Positions 44,100 to 52,879 of a DNA stretch of 64,000 bases are shown piece after piece (positions within the stretch are counted from its first letter, which is position 1; each line of letters begins with the position of its first letter). The notes beneath the pieces are model-generated. The model did not search any database. It saw nothing but the letters and a program-made list of their open reading frames with translations, and was not told the DNA's origin. The DNA is taken from the NCBI GenBank assembly GCA_045130475.1, contig JBGUPU010000025.1, positions 69,831 to 133,830 of the forward strand, given 5' to 3'. This DNA comes from CAG-791 sp045130475 (GTDB lineage Bacteria; Bacillota; Clostridia; Lachnospirales; Lachnospiraceae). The position numbers and the translations under genes were made by a program.

Positions 44100-45223
44100 T
44101 GAACAGATACGATATTCTGGAAGCGATGAGCGGAATCCGGGACGAATATATAGAGGAAGCCGCTGCATTTGCGAATCAGGCCGGACAAAACCTGGAAGAT
44201 CCCGGACTGATACCCGCAGCTCATAAGTCAGAAAAAAATACTGAGTCTCAGCAGAAGCAGCCGATGGCGGCTGAGACAATTCCGGCTGAAAGGGAAAGGA
44301 AAACATCCGGGGAAGAAAATGATAAAGGTTTCAGGCGCCTGAAGATCCTGCGTCTGCAGCGGTGGGCGGCGACAGCGGCCGCACTTTTATGTGTATGCGT
44401 GATCGGTTTCGCCATCCGTTCCGGACAGCGGATCCATACAGCCTCCGAATTTAATTCTGCGGAGCCGGGTATGGTTTCCATGTCCGAAGAAGAGGTGAAG
44501 GTGGAAGAGGAAGAAGAACTGCAGCAGCCGCTCTCGGATGCAGGCTCTTTTGCTTATGACGCACAGAAGGCTGCCGGCGGGATTGGGACCATGGGAGAAA
44601 GTGCGGCGGTCATCCAGGACAATGGCAATGAGGCACAGGCCGCGCCTGTACAGGAGCAGGAGAATGCGGATGTGTCTGCAGCATCGGCCATGTCGGATTC
44701 CGGGGTAACGGCATCTGTCAGACAGCTGACAGAAGAGGAAGTCCGTGTGTTTGAGAATTCCCTTGCGGAGGAAACCGGTTACAGCAGTCTTCGTTTTACG
44801 CATGAGATCACAACTGATTCCGACGACTGGTTTTCGCTGAAGATGAAGGCATATACCTGTGCGGCGGACGGTTTCGAGCAGGTGACGCATTTTAATATCA
44901 ACAGAGATTCCTCGGAATATGTGACACTTGAGACCCTGTTTTCAGAAGAGACGGATTATATTACCCCCTTGAGCAGAGAAGTCATTCGCCAGATGCGCGA
45001 ACAGATGGCGGCGGATCCGGACACCGAATACTGGCTTGATTCTGTAGAAGGACCTGAGTACGATTTTCAGGAGATCAGTCCCGCCCAGGATTTTTATTTT
45101 GATTCCGACGGAAACCTGGTCCTGTGCTTTAACGAGGGGGAGGCAGCTCCTCTGTATATGGGAACGGTTGAATTTACCATTCCGAAGGATATAACGGAAA
45201 AACTGCTGAAGAGCTCAATTTGA
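44099..45223 (+). CDS. Membrane anti-sigma factor, RsiV-like (DUF3298-type C-terminus)
   Basis: A 374-residue protein: cytoplasmic N-terminus (about 1-85, presumably sigma-binding), one membrane helix (WAATAAALLCVCVIGFAI, about 88-106), a long acidic/Ala-rich extracellular linker, and a C-terminal domain resembling RsiV/DUF3298 (EYVTLETLFSEETDYITPLS, YDFQEISPAQDFYFDSDGNLVLCF). RsiV of Bacillus binds lysozyme and releases SigV, but this linker is far longer, and the ligand here is inference. The start is the ATG overlapping the sigma stop; a GTG three bases earlier is also in frame. Confidence 0.8.
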   Translation: MNRYDILEAMSGIRDEYIEEAAAFANQAGQNLEDPGLIPAAHKSEKNTESQQKQPMAAETIPAERERKTSGEENDKGFRRLKILRLQRWAATAAALLCVCVIGFAIRSGQRIHTASEFNSAEPGMVSMSEEEVKVEEEEELQQPLSDAGSFAYDAQKAAGGIGTMGESAAVIQDNGNEAQAAPVQEQENADVSAASAMSDSGVTASVRQLTEEEVRVFENSLAEETGYSSLRFTHEITTDSDDWFSLKMKAYTCAADGFEQVTHFNINRDSSEYVTLETLFSEETDYITPLSREVIRQMREQMAADPDTEYWLDSVEGPEYDFQEISPAQDFYFDSDGNLVLCFNEGEAAPLYMGTVEFTIPKDITEKLLKSSI

Positions 45224-45252
45224 CAGGGAGGCCTGCAGAATTGAAAAACACG

Positions 45253-45286
45253 AAAGCCCGGGGAGGCATTCTTCTCCGGGCTTTTT
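45253..45286 (+). terminator. Rho-independent terminator after the sigma/anti-sigma operon
   Basis: AAAGCCCGG (45253-45261) pairs with CCGGGCTTT (45276-45284) followed by TT; the loop contains GGAGGCATTCTTCT. Confidence 0.8.
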
Positions 45287-45577
45287 GAATGCCCTTAACT
45301 ATAGGCTTTCAGTATTCAGGACTGCCCGTTTTTTTCAAAATTTAAAACTGCCGGAGTATTGTTCGGAAGACATAGGGTGTATAGACGTTTTATATAAAAT
45401 CAGTGTGATATCCAATTGTTCTTTTGGAATCTTTTGGTAATTCTGATAAAAAAAGAATTATATTGACATAAAAAATATATAAACTGTATAATGAAAATTG
45501 TAATTCATACCTGCGGCGAATCTGATATTATTTTCGGCTTCGGGTATGAGAAAATTTCACAGAAGGGAGTTTTTATA
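45287..45577 (+). promoter_or_regulatory. Leader and promoter region of the mannose-family PTS operon
   Basis: Gene-free, very AT-rich. TTGACA (45463-45468) and TATAAT (45487-45492) with an 18-bp spacer form a full consensus sigma-A promoter. The last 85 nt could be read in frame with the PTS gene but show no family resemblance. I see no GG...GC sigma-54 element and no clear catabolite-response site. Confidence 0.7.
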
Positions 45578-46570
45578 ATGGTAGGGATTATCCTTGCAAG
45601 TCATGGTGACTTTGCGACAGGCATCTATTCCTCTGCATGCATGGTTTTCGGCGAAGCAGATGACGTGATTCCTGTTACTTTCCACAACGGCGAGACGCCG
45701 GATGACCTGCGCGTGAAGATCCAGGAAGCAGTTGCGAAACTGGAAGATCCTGAGAACGTGCTGTTCATGTGCGACTTGTTCGCAGGAACACCGTACAACC
45801 AGATTTTCCTGCTCAGCGCTGACCATCCCGGATGGGCGATCGTGACAGGCATGAACCTTCCCATGATCGCAGAAGCGTATGGGGCAAGAGATGATTTTGA
45901 GACAGCCGGTGAGGTCGCTACTGCGATCGTGAGCGCAGCGAGAGAGGGAATCGTGACACATCCCGAATCCCTGATGCCCGCTGATGCTGCTCCTGCTCCT
46001 GCAGCTGCAGCTTCCGCTGAGCCCACAGGCGCTATTCCTCCCGGAACAGTCCTGGGCGACGGCCACATCAAATACGTTCTTGCCCGTATCGATTCACGTC
46101 TTCTTCATGGTCAGGTTGCTACGGCATGGTCCAAGACCACTCAGCCTACCCGTATCATTGTCTGCTCCGACGGAGTTGCACATGATGATCTGCGCAAGAC
46201 CCTGATCGAGCAGGCGGCACCGCCCGGAATCAAGGCGAATGTCGTTCCGATCGACAAGATCATCCAGGTTGCCAAAGATCCCAGATTCGGCGCAACCAAG
46301 GCACTGCTTCTGTTTGAAACACCTCAGGATGCGCTTCGCGCGATCAAGGGAGGTGTCGACATCAAGGAGCTCAATGTCGGTTCCATGGCACATTCACTCG
46401 GCAAGGTAGCTGTCAACAAGGTTCTTTCCCTCGGCAAAGAGGATGTAGAGACTTTCGATGAGCTCAAGAAGCTCGGCATCACATTTGATGTCCGCAAAGT
46501 TCCCACAGATTCGAAGGAAGACATGAACGCTATCATTGAAAAAGCGCGCACAGAGCTTGCAAACGCGTAA
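45578..46570 (+). CDS. manX: PTS mannose-family fused IIA-IIB component
   Basis: Cytoplasmic phosphotransfer protein of a mannose/fructose/sorbose-type PTS. The IIA domain (1-130) has the phosphorylated His9 in ILASHGDFATG and DLFAGTPYN; a Pro/Ala-rich hinge (about 132-155, PADAAPAPAAAASAEP) leads to the IIB domain with phosphorylated His177 in RIDSRLLHGQVATAW. Both active sites are intact. The 330-residue fused form matches E. coli ManX. AGAAGGGAG precedes the ATG at 45578. IIC, IID and ManO follow. Mannose or glucose is the likely sugar by family, not proven. Confidence 0.94.
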   Translation: MVGIILASHGDFATGIYSSACMVFGEADDVIPVTFHNGETPDDLRVKIQEAVAKLEDPENVLFMCDLFAGTPYNQIFLLSADHPGWAIVTGMNLPMIAEAYGARDDFETAGEVATAIVSAAREGIVTHPESLMPADAAPAPAAAASAEPTGAIPPGTVLGDGHIKYVLARIDSRLLHGQVATAWSKTTQPTRIIVCSDGVAHDDLRKTLIEQAAPPGIKANVVPIDKIIQVAKDPRFGATKALLLFETPQDALRAIKGGVDIKELNVGSMAHSLGKVAVNKVLSLGKEDVETFDELKKLGITFDVRKVPTDSKEDMNAIIEKARTELANA

Positions 46571-46612
46571 TTATTACGATGTGAAGTGCACATGAACTGA
46601 TTGGAGGTTTAT

Positions 46613-47419
46613 ATGAACATTATATCCATAGTGTTGGTCGTAATCGTAGCTTTTCTTGCAGGCATGGAAGGCATTCTGGATGAGTTCCAGTTCCATCAGC
46701 CTCTCGTGGCCTGCACATTGATCGGTATCGTCTGCGGACAGCCCGCAGCTGGTATCATCCTCGGCGGATCTCTTCAGATGATCGCCATGGGCTGGGCGAA
46801 TATCGGTGCGGCAGTCGCTCCCGACGCAGCTCTGGCATCCGTTGCATCCGCAATCATCCTTATGAAGGGCGGACAGGGCGCAGAAGGTGCTTCCACTGCT
46901 ATCGCAGTTGCTATCCCTCTGGCAGTCGCAGGTCTGTTCCTGACCATGGTTGCCCGTACTCTGGCAGTCCCGATCGTCCACGGAATGGACGCTGCAGCTG
47001 AGAACGCAGATTTCGGCAAGATCGAGTTCCTGCAGTGGGCAGCCATCTGCATGCAGGGCCTTCGTATCGCGATCCCCGCAGCAGCTCTTTGTGTCGTTCC
47101 CGCAGAAGTTGTTTCCAATCTTCTGAACAGCATGCCCGCATGGCTGACAGACGGTATGTCCATCGGCGGCGGCATGGTCGTTGCAGTCGGTTATGCGCTC
47201 GTTATCAACATGATGGCGACTGCAGAAGTGTGGCCTTTCTTCTTCATCGGCTTCGCACTTGCTGCCATTTCCGACCTGACCCTCATCGGCCTTGGTATCG
47301 TCGCAGTTGCGATCGCTTTCATCTACCTGAACCTGTCTGAAAAAGGCGGCAGCGCATCCGGCGGTGCAGCAGCAGGCGGAAGCGGTGACCCTCTCGGCGA
47401 TATCCTGAACGATTATTGA
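46613..47419 (+). CDS. manY: PTS mannose-family IIC component
   Basis: Membrane component that, with IID, forms the sugar channel. The 268-residue hydrophobic protein starts MNIISIVLVVIVAFLAGMEGILDEFQFHQPLVACTL (family signature, cited by position 1-36) and has GGSLQMIAMGWANIGAAVAPDAALAS. It ends in a Gly/Ser/Ala-rich tail. The ATG at 46613 follows GGAGG; the frame is open further upstream but without support. Confidence 0.94.
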   Translation: MNIISIVLVVIVAFLAGMEGILDEFQFHQPLVACTLIGIVCGQPAAGIILGGSLQMIAMGWANIGAAVAPDAALASVASAIILMKGGQGAEGASTAIAVAIPLAVAGLFLTMVARTLAVPIVHGMDAAAENADFGKIEFLQWAAICMQGLRIAIPAAALCVVPAEVVSNLLNSMPAWLTDGMSIGGGMVVAVGYALVINMMATAEVWPFFFIGFALAAISDLTLIGLGIVAVAIAFIYLNLSEKGGSASGGAAAGGSGDPLGDILNDY

Positions 47420-47436
47420 TTAAGGAGGAATACGCA

Positions 47437-48351
47437 ATGGCTGAAAAGAAAGTCGCTTTAACAAAACAGGACAGAATATCTGTCTGCTTCCGTTCCACTT
47501 TCCTTCAGGGTTCCTGGAACTATGAGCGTATGCAGAACGGTGGTTACTGCTATGCTATGATCCCCGCTATTAAAAGACTCTACACCACAAAAGAAGAGCA
47601 GGCGGCAGCCCTCAAGCGCCACCTCGAGTTCTTCAACACCCAGCCTTACGTTGCTGCTCCTATCCTCGGCGTTACACTGGCGCTTGAGGAGGACCGCGCT
47701 AACGGCGCACCGGTCGATGACGCTGCCATCCAGGGCGTTAAAGTCGGTATGATGGGACCTCTCGCAGGTGTCGGCGATCCTATTTTCTGGTTCACCGTAC
47801 GTCCTATCCTCGGTGCTCTGGCTGCTTCCTTCGCAATGAGCGGAAACATCCTCGGACCTATCCTTTTCTTCGTCCTTTGGAATGTGATCCGTTATGCATT
47901 CCTGTGGTATACACAGGAGTTCGGTTACAAAGCCGGTACCGCAATCACCAAGGACCTCTCCGGCGGCCTTCTTCAGAAGGTTACACAGGGCGCTTCCATT
48001 CTGGGTATGTTCGTCCTGGGTGCTCTGGTTCAGCGCTGGGTTTCCGTCAGCTTCCCCTTCACAGTATCCGAAGTTCAGCTGTCTGAAGGCGCATACATCG
48101 ACTGGGCAAACCTTCCTCAGGGCGGCGAGGGCATCAAGAGTGCCATCGTTCAGTATTCCTCCGGCATGGCCCTTGATCCCGTCAAGGTTACAACCATGCA
48201 GGACAACCTGAATTCCCTGGTTCCCGGACTTGCAGCTCTGCTGCTGACTTTCCTGTGCATGTATCTGCTCAAGAGAAAAGTCTCCCCGATCGTCATTATC
48301 CTCGGCCTCTTCGTCGTAGGTATCGTCTTCCACGTAATCGGTATTATGTAA
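47437..48351 (+). CDS. manZ: PTS mannose-family IID component
   Basis: Second membrane component of the transporter. It is 304 residues, with FRSTFLQGSWNYERMQNGG near the start, LEFFNTQPYVAAPILG, GVKVGMMGPLAGVGDPIFW and hydrophobic helices in the second half. TAAGGAGGAA lies before the ATG at 47437, 17 nt after the IIC stop. Confidence 0.95.
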   Translation: MAEKKVALTKQDRISVCFRSTFLQGSWNYERMQNGGYCYAMIPAIKRLYTTKEEQAAALKRHLEFFNTQPYVAAPILGVTLALEEDRANGAPVDDAAIQGVKVGMMGPLAGVGDPIFWFTVRPILGALAASFAMSGNILGPILFFVLWNVIRYAFLWYTQEFGYKAGTAITKDLSGGLLQKVTQGASILGMFVLGALVQRWVSVSFPFTVSEVQLSEGAYIDWANLPQGGEGIKSAIVQYSSGMALDPVKVTTMQDNLNSLVPGLAALLLTFLCMYLLKRKVSPIVIILGLFVVGIVFHVIGIM

Positions 48352-48454
48352 GAAGCAGATTCACGAATCTGTCGGAATGGCTGTAAAGAGTCAAGGACAG
48401 ATAGTGAATATCCGTGGATAGAAGATCTGACGTAGATAATGATCAATTATCCGG

Positions 48455-48496
48455 TGCCCCCGCAGACGGCTCATGCTGCTGCGGGGGCATCTTTTT
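48455..48496 (+). terminator. Terminator between manZ and manO
   Basis: TGCCCCCGCAG (48455-48465) pairs with CTGCGGGGGCA (48479-48489), followed by TCTTTTT. It would reduce or stop readthrough into the DUF956 gene. Confidence 0.85.
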
Positions 48497-48610
48497 GCTT
48501 CGGCTTCCTTCTGGCCGGCTTCCTTCTGACAGGAATCGGATTGAAAAAATCGCAGGTGCATGTTACGATAGTACAGCATGTAAAACCACAGCAAGCGAAG
48601 GAGATTCAAA

Positions 48611-48985
48611 ATGGCTGTATCGATGAATAAAGAAGTTGAATATGTCTGTAAAGCAACCGCTTTTCTGGGACTGCAGAGTTACGGCAAGATCATGGTCGGT
48701 GACAAGTCATTTGAATTCTATGATGACAGAAATGTAGAAAACTATATTCAGATCCCCTGGGAGGAGATCAATTATATTGTTGCTGACCTTGCTTTTGGAG
48801 GGAAGTGGATTCCTCGTTTTGAGGTACAGACAAAGAGCAACGGCAATTTTCGCTTTTCCGCCGGAAAGGCTACAAAGCCTCTGCTCCGTGCCTGCCGCGA
48901 ACATATGCCGGCAGACCATCTGACCAGGGCACTCACGATGTCACAGAAGATCAGACGCGGTGTAAAGGCACGTTTCGGCAAATGA
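48611..48985 (+). CDS. manO: DUF956 family protein ManO
   Basis: A 124-residue cytoplasmic protein of the DUF956 family, found almost always beside mannose-type PTS genes in Firmicutes and presumed to modulate them. Recognisable segments are ATAFLGLQSYGKIMVGDKSFEFYD, IPWEEINYIVADL and IPRFEVQTKSNG. Here it is separated from manZ by a terminator, so expression may be uncoupled. AAGGAGA precedes the ATG. Confidence 0.88.
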   Translation: MAVSMNKEVEYVCKATAFLGLQSYGKIMVGDKSFEFYDDRNVENYIQIPWEEINYIVADLAFGGKWIPRFEVQTKSNGNFRFSAGKATKPLLRACREHMPADHLTRALTMSQKIRRGVKARFGK

Positions 48986-49099
48986 TCATTCTGCTTGAGG
49001 AAACTCTTCCGGGCATGCTGTATACAGATTGCCTGATCTGCAAAACAACCGTGCAGTCGATGCTACTATTTCATAAATTGATCAGAAAGGAACTACAAA

Positions 49100-49705
49100 A
49101 TGCATATCGTATGTTTGGACCTGGAAGGTGTACTTGTACCTGAAATCTGGATTGCTTTTTCTGAAGTGACCGGAATTCCGGAGCTGACAAGGACGACCCG
49201 CGATGAACCGGATTATGAGAAACTGATGGCTTTCCGCAGGAATATTCTGCATGAGCACGGACTTGGACTTCCCCAGATCCAGGAGACGATTGCAAAGATT
49301 GATCCGCTCCCCGGTGCACTGGATTTCCTCAATGAATTGCGCAGCATTACTCAGGCTGTCATCATCAGTGACACCTTTACGGAGTTTGCCATGCCTCTCA
49401 TGAAGAAACTGGGCTGGCCTACTCTTTTCTGCAATTCCCTTATTGTTGCTCCCGACGGTGAGATCATCGGTCACAAGATGCGTGTTGAAAACTCAAAATA
49501 TTCCACGGTCAAGGCGCTTCAGTCCATCGGATTCGAGACGATCGGCGTAGGTGACAGTTTCAATGATCTGGCCATGATCCAGGCTGGCAAGGACGGATTT
49601 TTGTTCCGTACAACGGATCAGATCCGAAAAGATTATCCCCAGCTTCCCGCTTTCGAGGAGTATGATGATCTGCTTGCAGCGATTAAAAAGGCGATCGGGG
49701 CATAA
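49100..49705 (+). CDS. thrH: ThrH-like bifunctional phosphoserine phosphatase/homoserine phosphotransferase
   Basis: HAD-superfamily enzyme of 201 residues. It starts MHIVCLDLEGVLVPEIWIAF, with DLEG replacing the usual DxDGT as in ThrH, followed by ITQAVIISDTFTEFA (motif II) and VGDSFNDLAMI (motif IV). Pseudomonas ThrH dephosphorylates phosphoserine and can transfer the phosphate to homoserine. The MscS gene starts 14 nt after its stop. Physiological role here is inferred from family. Confidence 0.88.
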   Translation: MHIVCLDLEGVLVPEIWIAFSEVTGIPELTRTTRDEPDYEKLMAFRRNILHEHGLGLPQIQETIAKIDPLPGALDFLNELRSITQAVIISDTFTEFAMPLMKKLGWPTLFCNSLIVAPDGEIIGHKMRVENSKYSTVKALQSIGFETIGVGDSFNDLAMIQAGKDGFLFRTTDQIRKDYPQLPAFEEYDDLLAAIKKAIGA

Positions 49706-49719
49706 GGGAGGAAAGACGA

Positions 49720-50613
49720 TTGGCGAACATCCTTAGTACGGCTGCGGAATCCATACAGATTGAAGACATCGAGCAGCTTGATGCTTCCGACCTGACTGTG
49801 TCCAATGTAAAAAATTTTTTTGAAAGCCTGATGCCCGGCATCCGTTCCCTGGCTTTTGATATCATTGTCTGCATCATTCTCTATGTGGTGGGCAGAAAAC
49901 TGATCAAACTGCTGCACCGGATGCTTAACAGGACTCTGGAAAGAACACAGGCGGATGTAGGAGTGGTGAAATTTCTGGGATCTGCCCTGGATATCATCCT
50001 TACCGTATTCCTCTTCTTTATGATCCTGGGCCAGCTCGGGGTCAACACAGCATCGATCGTGACAGTACTGGGTACTGCCATGCTGGCAGTCGGTATGTCG
50101 CTGCAGGGGAGTCTCTCCAATGTTGCAGGCGGCATTCTGATCCTGTTCATGAAGCCTTTCCGTGTAGGTCACTATATCATCAGTGATTATGGTGAAGGCA
50201 CTGTCACAATGATCGGTCTGTTTTATACCACGATCACTACGAAAGATAACCGTGTTCTTACCCTTCCCAACAGCCAGATTTCAAACTGTGCGGTGACAAA
50301 CTGTTCGCAGAATCCTGTCAGGAGGCTCGACACAGTGGTCGGCATCAGTTACGATTCTGATATTCGTGCCGCAAAGGAAATCATGGATCAGATTGCCAGG
50401 AGCTGTGAGTACGTCTTGCAGGACCGCGACATCACGGTTTTTGTGGACAGTCTTGGTGACAGCTCTGTCAACATCGGCCTGTTCTGCTATGTCAATTCCT
50501 CTGATTTTCTGGCAGCCAAATGGCAGGTCACCGAAGAGATCAAGCTCCGCTTTGACCAGGCGGGGATCAGCATCCCCTTCCCGCAGGTCCATGTTCATAT
50601 GGAAAAAGACTGA
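49720..50613 (+). CDS. mscS: Small-conductance mechanosensitive channel (MscS family)
   Basis: Opens under membrane tension to release solutes in osmotic downshock. The 297-residue protein has three helices (about 45-67, 84-107, 112-140), the last being the pore helix with TAMLAVGMSLQGSLSNVAGGI. The beta domain follows with PFRVGHYIISDYGEGTVTMIGLFYT and LPNSQISNCAVTNCS, then the C-terminal alpha/beta domain. The start is TTG 49720 after AAGGGAGGAAAG. It probably shares a transcript with thrH and ends at a strong terminator. Confidence 0.93.
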   Translation: MANILSTAAESIQIEDIEQLDASDLTVSNVKNFFESLMPGIRSLAFDIIVCIILYVVGRKLIKLLHRMLNRTLERTQADVGVVKFLGSALDIILTVFLFFMILGQLGVNTASIVTVLGTAMLAVGMSLQGSLSNVAGGILILFMKPFRVGHYIISDYGEGTVTMIGLFYTTITTKDNRVLTLPNSQISNCAVTNCSQNPVRRLDTVVGISYDSDIRAAKEIMDQIARSCEYVLQDRDITVFVDSLGDSSVNIGLFCYVNSSDFLAAKWQVTEEIKLRFDQAGISIPFPQVHVHMEKD

Positions 50614-50649
50614 GCAGCTTCTGCTGTTTTGCGCAGTTAAACACAATCC

Positions 50650-50690
50650 GCCCCCGGATCAGGAAATAATCCCGGATCCGGGGGCTTTTC
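50650..50690 (+). terminator. Rho-independent terminator after mscS
   Basis: GCCCCCGGATC (50650-50660) pairs with GATCCGGGGGC (50675-50685), followed by TTTTC. Confidence 0.85.
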
Positions 50691-50727
50691 TATTGGATCC
50701 GGATCATCAAAACCTATAGGAGGGAAA

Positions 50728-50802
50728 ATGTCCTGGGATCCGGATCCTGCGGATATGACGCCAAAAGAACACCTTGTTTTAAAAGGGTCTGTCATGATAT
50801 AA
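50728..50802 (+). CDS. Possible 24-residue small protein
   Basis: An ATG four bases after a near-perfect AGGAGGG site opens a 24-codon frame (product MSWDPDPADMTPKEHLVLKG followed by four more residues). Its stop overlaps the TATAAT that probably serves the PIN-domain gene. The first codons overlap an inverted repeat with the GGATCCGGATC at 50696-50706. I do not recognise the product; it may be a leader peptide or chance. Confidence 0.35.
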   Translation: MSWDPDPADMTPKEHLVLKGSVMI

Positions 50803-50835
50803 TTTCATTCGGTTCCGGCCGATCAGGGATTGTGT

Positions 50836-52665
50836 ATGACAGTACAATATTTAATTGACAGCGAAAATGTAGGGGATTTCTGGATTCCCCTGCTGGATCT
50901 GCCCGGAAAGGATACAGAGCTGATTGTTTTTTATACAAGAAACAGTCCGCACATGAGTTATGACAGTCTGATCAGACTCAAAGAATCCGACCGGACAGTG
51001 ACCTTCATCAAATGCTATGAGGGTACAAACGCGCTGGATTTCCAGCTGGTTTCCGAGCTGGGATACCGCATCAGCAAAGACGAGGAAGGCAGTTTTATTA
51101 TCGTAACAAACGATACCGGATTTGATGCAGCGGTCAAGTATTGGAAACGCAGGAAAAAATCGGTCAAACGTATAACAGGCAAGGAATGCAAAAACCTCGA
51201 GAGACGCCTGCGGGAAGATCTGTCCATCGGCATTCCTCAAGCTCATTCTGTAAATGTGTCAAGTCGTCTGATCACACTGGAAGAGAATGAAGAGGAACAG
51301 GATGTTCATGCTGAGATGATCCGCACGGATACAGAAGCAGATCAGGAAGCAAGACCTTCCCGTCCTAATCTCAGGGATGCGGAAAGGGCGGCGCAGCCTG
51401 ATCCGGACGAAAGCTATTCGGCGGATTCCGAATATATGTCAGATGTGGATTTCGACGACGATGAGGAAGAAAATGCAGATTCGGATGCATTTGATCTGTT
51501 CGTCGAAGATATGGATTATTCCTCCGATGAAAATGAAGAGGATGATTCACAGGATGAAGACGCATTTGATATTGGAAGGTCTGAAACAGGCCAGGAAATT
51601 CCCGAAACATACCCGGCAGAAGATGATGCTGATGCCGAAAAGGACCAGGCAGCTTCTCTGGAAGAAACTGAGGATGTTCCGGATGCAGCAGGCGGAGAGG
51701 AAACGGGTCCTGCTGAGTATGGTGTTTTCACCAGTGAGGACGCTGCAGAAGAGGCTGTTTCCGAGAATGAAGCCGGTCTTACCGGGAATGATCAGGACGG
51801 CAATGCAGACGGGCGGCAGTCCGATGATGAAATGGATCCGGCAGCCCGCAATGATGCGGTGAAGGCGGAAGAGGAAGGTCCTGCACAGGAAGCGGAGATT
51901 CCGGAAATAATCGCTTCTGAGCAGGCTGATGATTCAGAAGATAACAACTCTGAACCGTCTCCTTCCCAAGAGGGTACACCGTCACCGGCAGTAAATACCC
52001 CTGCAGAGCTTCAGCAGACATCAGAATCGGGTGCGGATTTATCCGCAAGCGAGGAGGATTCTGTATCCGAGACAGCCCACCGCTCAAAGTCCCGCAGATC
52101 GAGATCCCGCAGGTCAAAATCCACAGCCAGAAAACAGGAACAGGCAGCTGATGACGCACAGACCCGTGAGACATCCGGGCAGGCGGTTACAGTATCTGCT
52201 GCCGGAAATGACGGCAGAAAAGACGAATCCCCCAAGGAAGACACAGATGCGGTCCGCGAGAAATCCGCGGATGCTTTACCTGAACCGGGGGATGAAGAGA
52301 TCGCCAGAATCGTCGCCTGCATCGGTGCTGAAAATCTGGCAGAGCTCCACAATCAGCTTGCAACCTTCTACGGGGAACAGGGCAAGGATATCTATCTTTC
52401 AATCAAGAATAATACCCGCAGCCTTCCTGTTTTAAAGCCTGACCTTAAGCAAAAATTCGAATATTACTGTGAGATCATTTTCTACCGCAGTGATTATTCG
52501 GGAGAGTACCCTTCGGACATATCTGAATATCTTCTTAATGTGAGAGAAAAACTCAACAATCTGAACTCTCTTCGCTATGCGCTGCAAAAGCACTATGGCA
52601 AAGAAAAGGGCCGCAGGTTCTACTTCCTGCTCAAGCCCTTTGCAAAGACAATGTATCAAATGTAA
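50836..52665 (+). CDS. PIN/NYN-domain putative ribonuclease with long acidic linker
   Basis: A 609-residue protein. Residues 1-130 form a PIN/NYN-like nuclease fold: LIDSENVGD (Asp8, Asn11), TNALDFQL (Asp68) and VTNDTGFD (Asp93, Asp97) give the acidic cluster expected for a metal-dependent RNase. Residues about 150-480 are an acidic, Ser/Asp/Glu-rich disordered segment, interrupted at about 416-431 by an Arg/Ser-repeat patch (RSKSRRSRSRRSKS). Residues 482-609 form a helical C-terminal domain (IARIVACIGAENLAELHNQL at its start). Start at 50836; TTG 50830 is less likely. Function is not known; RNA cleavage is inferred from the N-terminus. Confidence 0.8.
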   Translation: MTVQYLIDSENVGDFWIPLLDLPGKDTELIVFYTRNSPHMSYDSLIRLKESDRTVTFIKCYEGTNALDFQLVSELGYRISKDEEGSFIIVTNDTGFDAAVKYWKRRKKSVKRITGKECKNLERRLREDLSIGIPQAHSVNVSSRLITLEENEEEQDVHAEMIRTDTEADQEARPSRPNLRDAERAAQPDPDESYSADSEYMSDVDFDDDEEENADSDAFDLFVEDMDYSSDENEEDDSQDEDAFDIGRSETGQEIPETYPAEDDADAEKDQAASLEETEDVPDAAGGEETGPAEYGVFTSEDAAEEAVSENEAGLTGNDQDGNADGRQSDDEMDPAARNDAVKAEEEGPAQEAEIPEIIASEQADDSEDNNSEPSPSQEGTPSPAVNTPAELQQTSESGADLSASEEDSVSETAHRSKSRRSRSRRSKSTARKQEQAADDAQTRETSGQAVTVSAAGNDGRKDESPKEDTDAVREKSADALPEPGDEEIARIVACIGAENLAELHNQLATFYGEQGKDIYLSIKNNTRSLPVLKPDLKQKFEYYCEIIFYRSDYSGEYPSDISEYLLNVREKLNNLNSLRYALQKHYGKEKGRRFYFLLKPFAKTMYQM

Positions 52666-52697
52666 AGGAAAGTCGGTCGGAACGGCAAATGCAGGAG

Positions 52698-52730
52698 CCG
52701 GACGCTGCCAGTGCAGCGTCCGGTTCTTTT
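52698..52730 (+). terminator. Rho-independent terminator after the PIN-domain gene
   Basis: CCGGACGCTGC (52698-52708) pairs with GCAGCGTCCGG (52713-52723) around a CAGT loop, followed by TTCTTTT. Confidence 0.87.
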
Positions 52731-52879
52731 AGGTATTCCATTATTCTTCATATTTTAGAAAAAATCATTTACAAAAAGATTCTTTTATGGATATATTGTA
52801 GAAGGCTGTTGAAGGCAGAACAGCACTTATGCCCGCAGGGCATCATTTTCAGAGATGAGGTAAAAAGGAGTCCAAAAGA

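Noticed and set aside
43449..44306. Reverse-strand frame across the sigma gene and its upstream region
   Set aside because: No family resemblance; it overlaps the well-supported sigma and anti-sigma genes on the other strand.
45491..45577. In-frame 29-codon extension upstream of the PTS IIAB start
   Set aside because: It begins within the -10 element of the predicted promoter and lacks a ribosome binding site; the ATG at 45578 has both a good site and the family N-terminus.
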